This document shows, piece after piece, positions 1 through 8,375 of a stretch of DNA of 21,705 nt; within the stretch, counting starts at the first letter, position 1, and each line of letters starts with the position of its first letter. A program made the translations under genes and the position numbers. The DNA is from Pseudomonadota bacterium (lineage in GTDB: Bacteria; Pseudomonadota; Alphaproteobacteria; UBA8366; JADFVY01). Location of the stretch: positions 1 to 21,705 of the forward strand of contig JADFVY010000152.1 of the NCBI GenBank assembly GCA_015222795.1. The letters run 5' to 3'. Under the pieces are notes generated by a model. That model was given only the letters and a program-made list of their open reading frames with translations, searched no databases and was not told where the DNA came from.

Positions 1-1038
1 CCCTGGGTGTCGCTGGTTTCCGCGTTGGTGCGCAGGTCCTTGATCATCTGGTATGGCTGCAGCACGTAGGAACGGATCTGGTGGCCCCAGCCGATGTCGG
101 TCTTGGCATCGTGCTCGGCCTGGGCGGCGTCCTCGCGCTTCTTCAGTTCGGCCTCGTAGAGCCTGGCCTGCAGCATCTTCATGGCGGTGGCGCGGTTCTT
201 GTGCTGCGAGCGGTCGTTCTGGCACTGCACGACGATATTGGTCGGGATATGGGTGATGCGAATGGCGCTTTCGGTCTTGTTGACATGCTGGCCGCCCGCG
301 CCCGAGGCGCGGTAGGTGTCGATGCGCAAATCCTTGTCGTCGATATCGACTTCGATATCGTCCTCGATCACCGGATAAACGCCCGCGGCGGCGAAACTGG
401 TGTGACGGCGCGACGCCGAATCGTAGGGCGATATGCGCACCAGCCGGTGGGTACCGGTCTCGGTCTTCAGCCAGCCATAGGCGTTGTGCCCGGAAATCTT
501 GATTGTCGCCGATTTGAGGCCGGCCTCTTCCCCCGCCGATTCCTCAATCCATTCCACCTTGTAACCATGGGCGTCGGCCCAGCGGGTATACATGCGCACC
601 AGCATCTCGGTCCAATCCTGGGACTCGGTTCCGCCGGCGCCGGCATGGACTTCAAGGTAGGCGTCGTTGTGATCGGCCTCGCCCGACAGCAGGCTTTCGA
701 TGCGGCGCTTTTCAACGCGCCCCTGCAGCGCCGTCAGCGCCGCCTCCGCCTCGGCCTGAACACCGGAATCATCCTCGGCCTCGGCAAGTTCGATCAGTTC
801 AAGCGAATCGTCCAGTTCCTGGGTAATTTCATCATAGGCCTGGATCGCGGATTCCAGATGGGTCCGCTCGCGCATCAGTTTCTGCGCCTTGGTCGGGTCG
901 TTCCACAGGTCGGGGTCTTCGGCGAGCGCGTTCAGCTCGTCAAGGCGGCGCATCGAGACATCGTAGTCAAAGATGCCTCCTCAGCAGTTCCATCGACTGC
1001 TTGATGTTATCGGCGATAGCCTGAATTTCCGCACGCAT
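1..1038 (-). CDS. prfB: Peptide chain release factor 2 (partial, programmed frameshift)
   Basis: Class I release factor that reads UGA and UAA in the ribosomal A site and triggers peptidyl-tRNA hydrolysis. Translated in two frames: 23 codons from ATG at 1038, then a +1 shift at CTT-TGA (972-967) into the main frame, which is open to the left edge. The main frame holds the catalytic GGQ loop (RASGAGGQHVNKT, GGQ at 288-296) and the codon-recognition tripeptide as SPY rather than SPF (423-431, in VRISPYDSASRRHTSF). I recall SPY being common in alphaproteobacterial RF2. About 25-30 C-terminal residues are lost at the window edge, judging from the usual length near 365. A GAGGG ribosome binding site lies about 6 bases before the ATG. 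It is the last gene of the amidase - mrcA - prfB series, 90 bases after mrcA. The frameshift gives autoregulation: scarce RF2 favours shifting and so more RF2. Confidence 0.96.
966..981 (-). promoter_or_regulatory. prfB +1 programmed ribosomal frameshift site
   Basis: On the minus strand the mRNA reads AGGAGG CAT CTT TGA C. An internal Shine-Dalgarno (981-976) is followed after one codon by the slippery CTT (972-970), the in-frame stop TGA (969-967) and the C that makes it a poor stop. Spacing is identical to the well-known E. coli site (AGGGGG UAU CUU UGA C). Reading past the shift gives DYDVSMRRLDELN, the normal RF2 continuation, so the stop is not a mutation. Confidence 0.97.
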
Positions 1039-1128
1039 GCGCACCCTCGTTCGAATCTGTGGTTATGTCATTGCCGTGTGGATTTAATGATTTGCGCGCC
1101 GCGACGCAACCGTCTTGAAAAAACCGGG

Positions 1129-3657
1129 TCAGTAGAGACCGCTGTCGGTGCCCTTCTTGTTCGCCTGGGGAGGCTCGCCCTTGGGATCCCTGGAGCGATC
1201 CGGCGCAATGACGTTTCCCTCCTCGTCGAGCTGAACCGTCGGCGCCTGGCTACCGTTATCGGAACCGTCGAGTATCACCATCACCGAATTAAAGCCCGGC
1301 TCGGTGCCGCGCCGGAAAGCTTCCTGCACAATTTTTTCATCGCCGGGCTTGGCCGGCAAGCCGGTATCGGTGTTCATCAAAACCATGCGAATTCCCTCTG
1401 GCACGCGAAACGGCGTGGCGCGCTTGCCGGCCAGCGCGCCTTGCATGAATTCGATCCAGATCGGCAGCGCCACGCTGCTGCCGGTCTCACCCCGGCCGAG
1501 CGTACGCGGCGCGTCGAAACCAACATAAACACCGGCGACCAGGTTCGGCGAGAAACCCATGAACCAGGTATCCTGGCTTTCATTGGTGGTGCCGGTCTTG
1601 CCCGCAAGGGGAACATTAAGATAGCGTCTGATCCGCGCGGCCGTGCCGCGTTTCACCACCCCTTCCATCATCGAGACGATCTGGTAGGTGCTGATCGGGT
1701 CCGAAACGACTTCGCGCTGATCGGGTATGACCGGCGGTGGCTGGCCGCCCCAGGCTGCCACGCGGCAGCCACCGCAGGGCCGTTTGTCATGGCGGTAGAT
1801 GGTAACCCCGGCACGATCCTGCACCCGGTCGATGAAAGTGGGCGTGATCTTCTTGCCACCATTGGCCAGCATCGCATAGGCCGTGGCCATGCGCGCAAGG
1901 GTCGTCTCGCCGGCGCCCAGCGCCATGGCCAGTTCGTATGGCATATCGTCCATAACGCCGAATTTCGCCGCATTATCGATAATGGGGCCCATGCCGACCG
2001 CCTTGGCGAGGCGCACGGTCATCAGATTACGCGACTTCACGATGCCAAGCCGCATGACGGTGGGGCCGTAGAAGGTCTTGCTGTAATTCTGCGGTTTCCA
2101 TTTCGAACCGTCCGGCTGCTTCATGACGAAGGGATAATCCAGGATCACGGTGGCCGGCGTATAGCCATTGTCCAGCGCCGCCAGATAGACGAACGGTTTG
2201 AAGGACGATCCGGGTTGGCGACGCGCCTGGGTGGCGCGGTTGAATTCACTGCGCGCGAACTCGTAGCCGCCCGACATGGCCAGAACGCGGCCGGTATGCG
2301 GGTCCATGGCGATAATGCCGCCATCGATATTGGGAATCTGCCGCAACCCGTAGGTTCCTTCCGGATATGCGACTGTTACGCCATCTTTGTTGGGTTCGGA
2401 CTCGCTCATCGGTTCGACCAGCACGATGTCGCCGACCGCCAGGACATCCGACGCCTTGGTGACTTCCAGCCCCAGCTTCTGCTCCGCCATCCAGGGACGC
2501 GCCCAGAGCAGTTCAGACAGTGGAATAATACCGGCCTGCTCCGGTCCGAGACCGATCGTCGCCGCGTTGTTCTCAACCTTCAACACAACGGCCACCAGCC
2601 AGTCGCGGGCGCCGGCGGGTTTTTCAGCCCCCTTCAGATATTCAGCCCAGTCGGTCCCCTGCTGCAGTTGGGCCACCGGCCCCCGCCAGCCATGGCGGCG
2701 GTCATAAGCGATCAGCCCGCTACGGAGCGCGCGGTCGGCCAGGCGCTGGAATTCGGGGTTAACGGTAGTGCGCACCGACAGGCCGCCTTCATAGAGTTCG
2801 TCCTCGCCAAATTGCTGCGACAGTTCGCGGCGGACTTCCTCGACGAAATAGGCGGCGTTAACCGGCACGTTTTCGCGGCGCTCCGCGGCAACCAGCGGTT
2901 CGGCGATCGCCGCCGCGGCCTCTTGCGGCGTAATGAAACCCTCGATCTGCATACGGCCGACCACCCAGTCGCGGCGCGTTTTCGCCGCATCGTGATAGCG
3001 AACCGGGTGATAATTTCCCGGCGCCTTGGGCAGCGCGGCCAGGTAGGCGGCCTCGGCGACCGTCAACTCGTCCATCGATTTATCGAAATAGTTCAGTGAC
3101 GCGGCGGCCACGCCATAGGCGCCGTAACCCAGGAAAATCTCATTCAAATAGAGTTCGAGGATCTGGTCCTTGGTAAAGACGTTTTCCATCCTCAGTGCGA
3201 TCAGCGCCTCGCGCGCCTTGCGCTCCAACCGACGCTCGCTGCCGACCAGGAAGTTCTTGGCGACCTGCTGGGTGATCGTCGAGCCGCCGACCATGCGGCG
3301 GCCTTCGAGATAATTCTTCACGTTGGTAAGCATGGCGCGCGCCAGCGCCTTGGGGTCGACCCCTCGATGCTCGTAAAAGCGCTGATCCTCGGCCGCGATG
3401 AAGGCCTGCTTGATACGGAGTGGAATAACGCCGATCGGCACGAAGGAACGCTTCTCGGTGGCGAATTCGGCGATTACCTGCCCGTCGCCCGCATGTACCC
3501 GGGTCGATATCTTCGGGCTGTAATTGGCGAGCTGCGTGTGATCCGGCAGATTTTGGGAATAATACCAGATGGCGTAAATCCCCCCGCCGGCGCCGATCAG
3601 GCCGAGCAGGAACAGAACGGAAAATCCGTAAAGAACGATTCTGAAAAAACGACGCAT
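1129..3657 (-). CDS. mrcA: Penicillin-binding protein 1A (class A bifunctional PBP)
   Basis: Polymerises lipid II into glycan strands (N-terminal glycosyltransferase family 51) and cross-links the peptides (C-terminal transpeptidase), anchored in the inner membrane facing the periplasm. 842 residues, normal for the family. One membrane helix at about 8-32. The glycosyltransferase motifs are EDQRFYEH with catalytic Glu90, GGSTITQQ (124-131) and RKAREALIALRME (146-158). An OB-like linker region lies near 315-420. The transpeptidase motifs are SSFK (Ser484, Lys487), SRN (542-544) and KTGT (687-690). A CGGC cysteine pair at 628-631 lies between the SRN and KTG motifs; I recall similar Cys pairs in related alphaproteobacterial PBP1A proteins. 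It follows the amidase gene with a terminator between them, so it probably also has its own promoter. prfB follows. Confidence 0.95.
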   Translation of the reverse strand: MRRFFRIVLYGFSVLFLLGLIGAGGGIYAIWYYSQNLPDHTQLANYSPKISTRVHAGDGQVIAEFATEKRSFVPIGVIPLRIKQAFIAAEDQRFYEHRGVDPKALARAMLTNVKNYLEGRRMVGGSTITQQVAKNFLVGSERRLERKAREALIALRMENVFTKDQILELYLNEIFLGYGAYGVAAASLNYFDKSMDELTVAEAAYLAALPKAPGNYHPVRYHDAAKTRRDWVVGRMQIEGFITPQEAAAAIAEPLVAAERRENVPVNAAYFVEEVRRELSQQFGEDELYEGGLSVRTTVNPEFQRLADRALRSGLIAYDRRHGWRGPVAQLQQGTDWAEYLKGAEKPAGARDWLVAVVLKVENNAATIGLGPEQAGIIPLSELLWARPWMAEQKLGLEVTKASDVLAVGDIVLVEPMSESEPNKDGVTVAYPEGTYGLRQIPNIDGGIIAMDPHTGRVLAMSGGYEFARSEFNRATQARRQPGSSFKPFVYLAALDNGYTPATVILDYPFVMKQPDGSKWKPQNYSKTFYGPTVMRLGIVKSRNLMTVRLAKAVGMGPIIDNAAKFGVMDDMPYELAMALGAGETTLARMATAYAMLANGGKKITPTFIDRVQDRAGVTIYRHDKRPCGGCRVAAWGGQPPPVIPDQREVVSDPISTYQIVSMMEGVVKRGTAARIRRYLNVPLAGKTGTTNESQDTWFMGFSPNLVAGVYVGFDAPRTLGRGETGSSVALPIWIEFMQGALAGKRATPFRVPEGIRMVLMNTDTGLPAKPGDEKIVQEAFRRGTEPGFNSVMVILDGSDNGSQAPTVQLDEEGNVIAPDRSRDPKGEPPQANKKGTDSGLY

Positions 3658-3693
3658 GCCCGACTTCCGATTAATCCGTTACGCAATCATCGC

Positions 3694-3726
3694 AAAAAAA
3701 CCGCGCGCCGAACGGGGCGGGCGCGG
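3694..3726 (-). terminator. Rho-independent terminator between amidase and mrcA
   Basis: On the minus strand a G/C stem (CCGCGC paired with GCGCGG, 3701-3706 with 3721-3726) continues after a 2-base bulge for 3 more pairs. Seven T residues (3700-3694) follow at once. It starts about 50 bases after the amidase stop and ends 37 bases before the mrcA start, so it should at least attenuate read-through. Confidence 0.75.
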
Positions 3727-3775
3727 ACAATACATTGTTAAACTCGAATTGTGACTAATCTGTGAACGAATGGGC

Positions 3776-5005
3776 CTATCTGGCGGCGAGATCATCGATA
3801 TGTTTAAAAAAACCGTCCAGTGCTGCCAGGACGGCCCTTCCAACTTTCTTACGAAAATTCTTGCTCAGCAGTATCTTCTTGTCGGTCTTGTTGGACAGGT
3901 AACCCATTTCGACCAGCACCGACGGCACATCGGGCGCCTTGAGCACGGCAAATCCCGCGAAACGATGCGTCTTGTAGGGCTGCATTCTGATCTTCTTCTT
4001 GCCGAACTGGGCGATCAGCATGTTGGCGAAGACCGAGGACTCCTCCATCGTGCGCCGCACGGTAAGTTCGCGGAGAATGTCGCCCGTTTCCTTCGAGTAA
4101 GGCGTAAGGTCGAGGCCGCCAATGATATCGCCCTTGTTTTCCTTCTTCGCCAATCTGGCGGCTTCCCTGTCCGACGCTTTCTCGGACAGCGTATAGACCG
4201 AAGCCCCACGGACCTTCGATTTGGGATGGGTGTCGGCATGGAGCGAAATGAAGATATCGCCCTCGCTGTCCTGCGCCATCTTCGCGCGGTCGCGCAGTTC
4301 CACGAAGATGTCACGATTGCGTGTCATGATTACGCGGTATCGCTTCGATGCCTCCAGTTGGCGGCGAACTTCCTGGGCCACCGCCATAACGACACGTTTT
4401 TCATAGGTTTTTCCGCGCACCGCACCCGGGTCGACACCCCCGTGACCAGGGTCGATAACCACGACACGCCTGGCATCGCCCTCGGGCTTTACCCGCGGCA
4501 TGGGAATCGCCTTGCCGGTCGGCGGCGACCAGTTGTTCAGCGCGACCGCCTGACCCTTCTTGTATTTCGATTTGGGCACGGGAAGCAGATCGAACATCAG
4601 TCGATCAGGCTTGGCCAGCGCCGCGTGCCTCACAATTCTGACGGGGCCCTTCAGATCCACCACGACGCGGCTATTGCCGGCGCGGAACAGGCCATAGCGC
4701 ATTCCCTCGACGACACCGCGCTTTTCATCGGCGGCATCGCCATCGACGCTCCAGCCCAGTTCCGGCAGGTCGATGACCAGCCGGTAAGGGTTTTCCAGTA
4801 GAAAGGCCGAATAGGGAACTGCCTTGGTAAGGTCCAGAACGACGCGAGTTTTACCATCGTTTACGCCGAGTCTTACACCTGTAACGGCCGGATCTTTCGC
4901 TGCCGCAATGTCGGCAAATGACGAAAAGGTTACCGCTACAAAGAAGGCGGCCGCCACAAAACGAATCAAAATCAAATACTTAGGATAAGCCATAATGCCA
5001 AACAT
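3776..5005 (-). CDS. amiC: N-acetylmuramoyl-L-alanine amidase (AMIN + Amidase_3)
   Basis: Periplasmic zinc amidase that cuts the bond between N-acetylmuramic acid and L-alanine, usually in septal peptidoglycan splitting. 409 residues. Signal peptide at about 1-36. An AMIN domain follows (about 40-140, beta-rich, with TRVVLDLTKAVPYSAFLLENPYR-like spacing) and targets the septum. Then comes Amidase_3 from about 180: VVVIDPGHGGVDPG (zinc His), the Glu of YEKRVV, SLHAD (zinc His), and a C-terminal LVEMGYLSN carrying the catalytic Glu. No LysM or SPOR domain is seen. A second in-frame ATG four codons downstream (4993) is possible; neither start has a clear ribosome binding site. It is divergent from rne and first in the amidase - mrcA - prfB series. 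The symbol follows the usual alphaproteobacterial naming. Confidence 0.93.
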   Translation of the reverse strand: MFGIMAYPKYLILIRFVAAAFFVAVTFSSFADIAAAKDPAVTGVRLGVNDGKTRVVLDLTKAVPYSAFLLENPYRLVIDLPELGWSVDGDAADEKRGVVEGMRYGLFRAGNSRVVVDLKGPVRIVRHAALAKPDRLMFDLLPVPKSKYKKGQAVALNNWSPPTGKAIPMPRVKPEGDARRVVVIDPGHGGVDPGAVRGKTYEKRVVMAVAQEVRRQLEASKRYRVIMTRNRDIFVELRDRAKMAQDSEGDIFISLHADTHPKSKVRGASVYTLSEKASDREAARLAKKENKGDIIGGLDLTPYSKETGDILRELTVRRTMEESSVFANMLIAQFGKKKIRMQPYKTHRFAGFAVLKAPDVPSVLVEMGYLSNKTDKKILLSKNFRKKVGRAVLAALDGFFKHIDDLAAR

Positions 5006-5519
5006 ATTGTGTCTTACTACGTTGATAAAACAAGATATATACGAAACAAGGTGAATCTGTCCACTTAAATAGAATACAAGCTTGGCTAAAGTTTGGTTAC
5101 CATGGGGAAAAATATACGTTGTCCTGTGGACAGTTTAAGGCGTATTGATACGCTTGCGCGTACAGCCGTGAACCAGTCGCGTCGGTAGTTTGTCCGGCAA
5201 GACGGTGCAGCGGTCGGCCCAGAACGGCTTCTTTCCGATTAACGGTCAGTGGTTACGGGATGGCGGACCGAGGCATTTTTGGATTTATCGGTGATTTTGA
5301 AGGGAAACTCGAAGCCGATCCACGGACGGAGCTCCATGAGGGAGCGTCAGTCACGGGATGAGCAGGCACTCAAATGCGCTTCTGTCTTGGCACCTGGTTA
5401 TGGCGTGCTGTTCGACGGAAGAATTCGGGGGTGCAGCCGGTTTCGCATAAATAGCGCTGCTTGCCGTGGGGTCGATTGTGACGCGTGGACCCGCGCGAGC
5501 GCGCCGGAGTTAATGCCGC
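5006..5519. other. 514-base divergent regulatory region (amidase / rne)
   Basis: No credible gene. The half next to the amidase is AT-rich and should hold the divergent promoters; I cannot assign -35/-10 boxes with confidence. It contains a spaced inverted repeat, CTGTCCAC (5057-5064) and GTGGACAG (5126-5133), and a compact one, TGTCC-TGT-GGACA (5120-5132). The half next to rne is GC-richer and would be a long 5' leader. Long leaders on rne are known from E. coli, where they mediate RNase E autoregulation; that this applies here is inference. Confidence 0.5.
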
Positions 5520-8108
5520 ATGGCACGCAGAATGTTAATCGACGCGAGTCACCCCGAAGAAACCAGGGTGGCCGTGGTAAGTGGTAAGCGTCTCGAAGAA
5601 TTCGACTACGAGACATCCCGCAAGAAGCAGCTTAAAGGCAACGTCTATCTGGCGAAGATAGTGCGCGTGGAGCCCTCGCTCCAGGCCGCCTTCGTCGATT
5701 ACGGCGGCAATCGCCACGGCTTCCTGGCTTTCAGTGAAATCCACCCTGACTATTATCAGATCCCGGTTTCCGACCGCGAACAACTGCTGGCCGCGGAAAA
5801 GGCGGCGACGGACGACGATGACGGCGAAAACGGCGAGCCGTTGGATACTGTCGGCGGCGACGAGGTAGAGGAAGTCGAACGCCGGCGCATCAAGCATTAC
5901 CGCCACTACAAGATCCAGGAGGTCATCAAGCGCCGCCAGATCATGCTGGTGCAGGTGGTCAAGGAAGAGCGCGGCAACAAGGGCGCGGCGCTGACCACGT
6001 ATCTGTCGCTGGCCGGGCGCTACTGCGTGTTGATGCCCAACACCGCGCGCGGCGGCGGCATCAGCCGCAAGATCGGCAGCGTGCAAGACAGGCGGCGCCT
6101 TAAAAAGATCCTCGACGAATTCAAGATTCCCGATGGTCTGGCTGTCATCGTGCGCACCGCGGGCGCCGAGCGCACCAAGGCCGAGGTCAAGCGCGACTAT
6201 GAATATCTGGTGCGGCTGTGGGACGATGTCCGCACCCGAACCATGGAATCGATTGCCCCGACGCTGGTGCATGAGGAAGCCACCCTCATCAAGCGCACGA
6301 TCCGCGACCTCTACAGCAAGGATATCGACGAGGTATTCGTGGAGGGCGAGGAAGGCTATCGCATCGCCAAGGATTTCATGAAGGCGATGGTGCCAAGCCA
6401 CGCCAAGCGGGTCCAGCGCTACGACGACCCCATCTATCCGCTTTTCTTCCGCTACCAGGTGGAAAACCAGATCGACGCCATCCATAACCCGATCGTCCAG
6501 CTACGCTCGGGCGGCTATCTGGTGTTGAATTCGACCGAGGCGCTGGTGGCGATTGACGTCAATTCGGGCCGCGCCACGCGCGAGCGCCATATCGAGGAAA
6601 CGGCGCTAAAGACCAACCTGGAGGCCGCCGACGAAGTCGCGCGGCAACTCAGGCTTCGCGACCTTGCGGGCCTCGTCGTTATCGATTTCATCGATATGGA
6701 AGAGAACCGCAACAACGCCTCGGTGGAGAGGCGCTTCAAGGAGGCGCTGAAAAACGAGCGGGCACGCATTCAAATTGGCCGTATCAGCGCCTTCGGATTG
6801 CTGGAAATGACACGCCAACGGCTGCGGCCCAGTTTGCTGGAGACTTCCAGCGAGCCCTGCCCCACCTGCGGTGGCGCCGGCCATGTCCGTTCGACCGAAT
6901 CGACGGCGCTGCATGTAACACGCGGCATCGAGGAAGAAGGCCTGCGCAAGCGCGCGTCCGAGATTGCCGTGTTCGTGCCGACGTCCGCGGCGCTTTATAT
7001 CCTCAACAACAAGCGCGACGCGCTTGTCTCCATCGAGGAACGCTGCGAAATGCAGATTTCCATAGCAGCCGATGACACGCTGATCCCGCCGGAATTCCGG
7101 ATCGAACGGATTGTCGCGCGCGAGGGAGCCGAGGAAGAAGATCGATCCGAAATCGAGGAGATTATCGGCCCCGATGAGGAGTCGGATGATAGCCGTCGCA
7201 AGCGCCGTCCGCGCCGCCGCCGCAAGGAAGGGCAAGATGATGTGACTCCACAAGTGGCGGTGGACGATAAGGCGAAAATGGATGCGTCGAAAGCCGAAAC
7301 CGATGTGGATGCCGACGCCGCGGGCGAAACCAGGCGTGACGCCACGGGCGAGTCCACGAGCGAATCCGGTGAGGATGAACCCCGCAAGCGCAGGCGCCGG
7401 GGCAAGCGTGGCGGGCGCCGCCGAGGACGTAAAACGGACGAGACAGGCGGAACAGAGACCGCGGATGGCGTTGATGGCGCCGATGGCGCGCCGCTAGCCG
7501 AAGCGGTCCCCGTTGGAGAAGATGCCGAAGCGGAACCCGTGATGGAAACTCCGGAATCCACCGGGGAAGAAGCCGCGCCCGCAAAGAGAAAACGGGCTCC
7601 GCGCCGGCGTAAAACCGCCGCCGGATCGGAGACTCCAGAGGCTTCGGAGGCTGTAGCCGAAACGGCCTCTTCATCCTCGACGGACGAGGTCCCGGCCACG
7701 GACACCCAAGCCGTAAACGCCGATGCCTCGGAAGAAGCAAAAAAACCGGCAAGACGGTTCCGGCGCAAGACGGCCGAGGCGAAAGCCGAGGAAGAAAAGG
7801 CCGAGACCAAAAAGCCGGCTCGCAGACGAGCCACCCGGAAACCGGCCGCCGCCGACAAGGCGGAGGATGGCGATGCCACGTCCCCACAGCCAACGAAGGC
7901 GAGTTTCGTACTCGAGCCGGAATCGGAGGCGCAACCCGCCCCTGAGCCAGAAGCCCAGCCAGAGCCCTTCATTGCACCGGCCGAAGCCACGGAACAGCCG
8001 GCAGAGGAGCCGCGGCCTGAGATGGCCGACACTCTCGCGGAGCCGGCGGCCGAAGAACCGGCCGCCGAGGAAGAGCCCAAGCGAAAGGGTTGGTGGCGGC
8101 GCGGCTAA
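5520..8108 (+). CDS. rne: Ribonuclease E (RNase E/G family)
   Basis: Main endoribonuclease for mRNA decay and for rRNA and tRNA maturation, and scaffold of the degradosome. 862 residues. The S1 RNA-binding region (about 35-145) is interrupted by an acidic insertion (about 95-120) of alphaproteobacterial type. The 5' sensor and RNase H-like parts follow. The catalytic DNase I-like part has the magnesium ligands Asp346 (VAIDVNSGR) and Asp389 (VVIDFIDME). The zinc-link CPTCGGAGH (Cys447, Cys450) joins protomers. From about 555 the chain is disordered, with Arg-rich patches (about 559-569 and one near 630) among Ala/Pro/Glu-rich sequence, and ends in KRKGWWRRG. Such tails bind RNA and degradosome partners. 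GGAG at 5506-5509 supports the ATG at 5520; the ATG at 5532 is an alternative. Confidence 0.96.
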   Translation: MARRMLIDASHPEETRVAVVSGKRLEEFDYETSRKKQLKGNVYLAKIVRVEPSLQAAFVDYGGNRHGFLAFSEIHPDYYQIPVSDREQLLAAEKAATDDDDGENGEPLDTVGGDEVEEVERRRIKHYRHYKIQEVIKRRQIMLVQVVKEERGNKGAALTTYLSLAGRYCVLMPNTARGGGISRKIGSVQDRRRLKKILDEFKIPDGLAVIVRTAGAERTKAEVKRDYEYLVRLWDDVRTRTMESIAPTLVHEEATLIKRTIRDLYSKDIDEVFVEGEEGYRIAKDFMKAMVPSHAKRVQRYDDPIYPLFFRYQVENQIDAIHNPIVQLRSGGYLVLNSTEALVAIDVNSGRATRERHIEETALKTNLEAADEVARQLRLRDLAGLVVIDFIDMEENRNNASVERRFKEALKNERARIQIGRISAFGLLEMTRQRLRPSLLETSSEPCPTCGGAGHVRSTESTALHVTRGIEEEGLRKRASEIAVFVPTSAALYILNNKRDALVSIEERCEMQISIAADDTLIPPEFRIERIVAREGAEEEDRSEIEEIIGPDEESDDSRRKRRPRRRRKEGQDDVTPQVAVDDKAKMDASKAETDVDADAAGETRRDATGESTSESGEDEPRKRRRRGKRGGRRRGRKTDETGGTETADGVDGADGAPLAEAVPVGEDAEAEPVMETPESTGEEAAPAKRKRAPRRRKTAAGSETPEASEAVAETASSSSTDEVPATDTQAVNADASEEAKKPARRFRRKTAEAKAEEEKAETKKPARRRATRKPAAADKAEDGDATSPQPTKASFVLEPESEAQPAPEPEAQPEPFIAPAEATEQPAEEPRPEMADTLAEPAAEEPAAEEEPKRKGWWRRG

Positions 8109-8131
8109 CAACCCTGCAATTTGCAAGTCTT

Positions 8132-8159
8132 GAGGGCGCCCATCGTGGCGCCCTCTTCT
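8132..8159 (+). terminator. Rho-independent terminator after rne
   Basis: Perfect 9-bp stem GAGGGCGCC (8132-8140) / GGCGCCCTC (8147-8155) with a 6-base loop, followed by TTCT. It begins 23 bases after the rne stop codon. Confidence 0.85.
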
Positions 8160-8182
8160 GTATATGGCATGCCGCCCCCGAG

Positions 8183-8215
8183 ACACATGGAATCGCTTTC
8201 CGCGTTTCCATGTGT
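8183..8215. repeat. Long near-perfect hairpin between rne and the methyltransferase
   Basis: ACACATGGAA (8183-8192) pairs perfectly with TTCCATGTGT (8206-8215). After one T-T mismatch, CGC (8194-8196) pairs with GCG (8202-8204) around a 5-base loop. No T-run follows on either strand, so it is not a standard terminator. It could be an RNA structure or a protein-binding palindrome. Confidence 0.6.
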
Positions 8216-8375
8216 CCCAATAAAGCTGCTCACCTCTTGAAATTGCCCTGGCTTATGGTCAGGATTGACGAATATATGATAACTGGTAAAGTCTTAGATG
8301 ATTCTACCGCAGTGGTTGAAGTCATATTCAGCCGACGGTGCGAGTAGTGTTTCATGGATTTGGAAATGATTATCA

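Noticed and set aside
967..969. Apparent premature stop in prfB
   Set aside because: It is the stop of the programmed frameshift, not a mutation or pseudogene.
81..1004. Long plus-strand open frame over prfB
   Set aside because: It is the antisense shadow of prfB; the minus strand gives full RF2 motifs including GGQ.
973..3099. 708-codon plus-strand open frame over mrcA
   Set aside because: Antisense of the PBP1A gene; His/Arg-rich composition and no protein family pattern.
3770..4801. 343-codon plus-strand open frame over the amidase gene
   Set aside because: Antisense shadow; the minus-strand protein carries complete AMIN and Amidase_3 motifs.
5249..5587. 112-codon open frame upstream of rne
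   Set aside because: Overlaps the rne start, lacks a ribosome binding site and a recognisable protein pattern; better explained as rne leader.
6995..8080. Long Ser/Ala-rich minus-strand frame over the rne tail
   Set aside because: Composition mirrors the Glu/Ala/Arg-rich disordered tail of RNase E in reverse complement.
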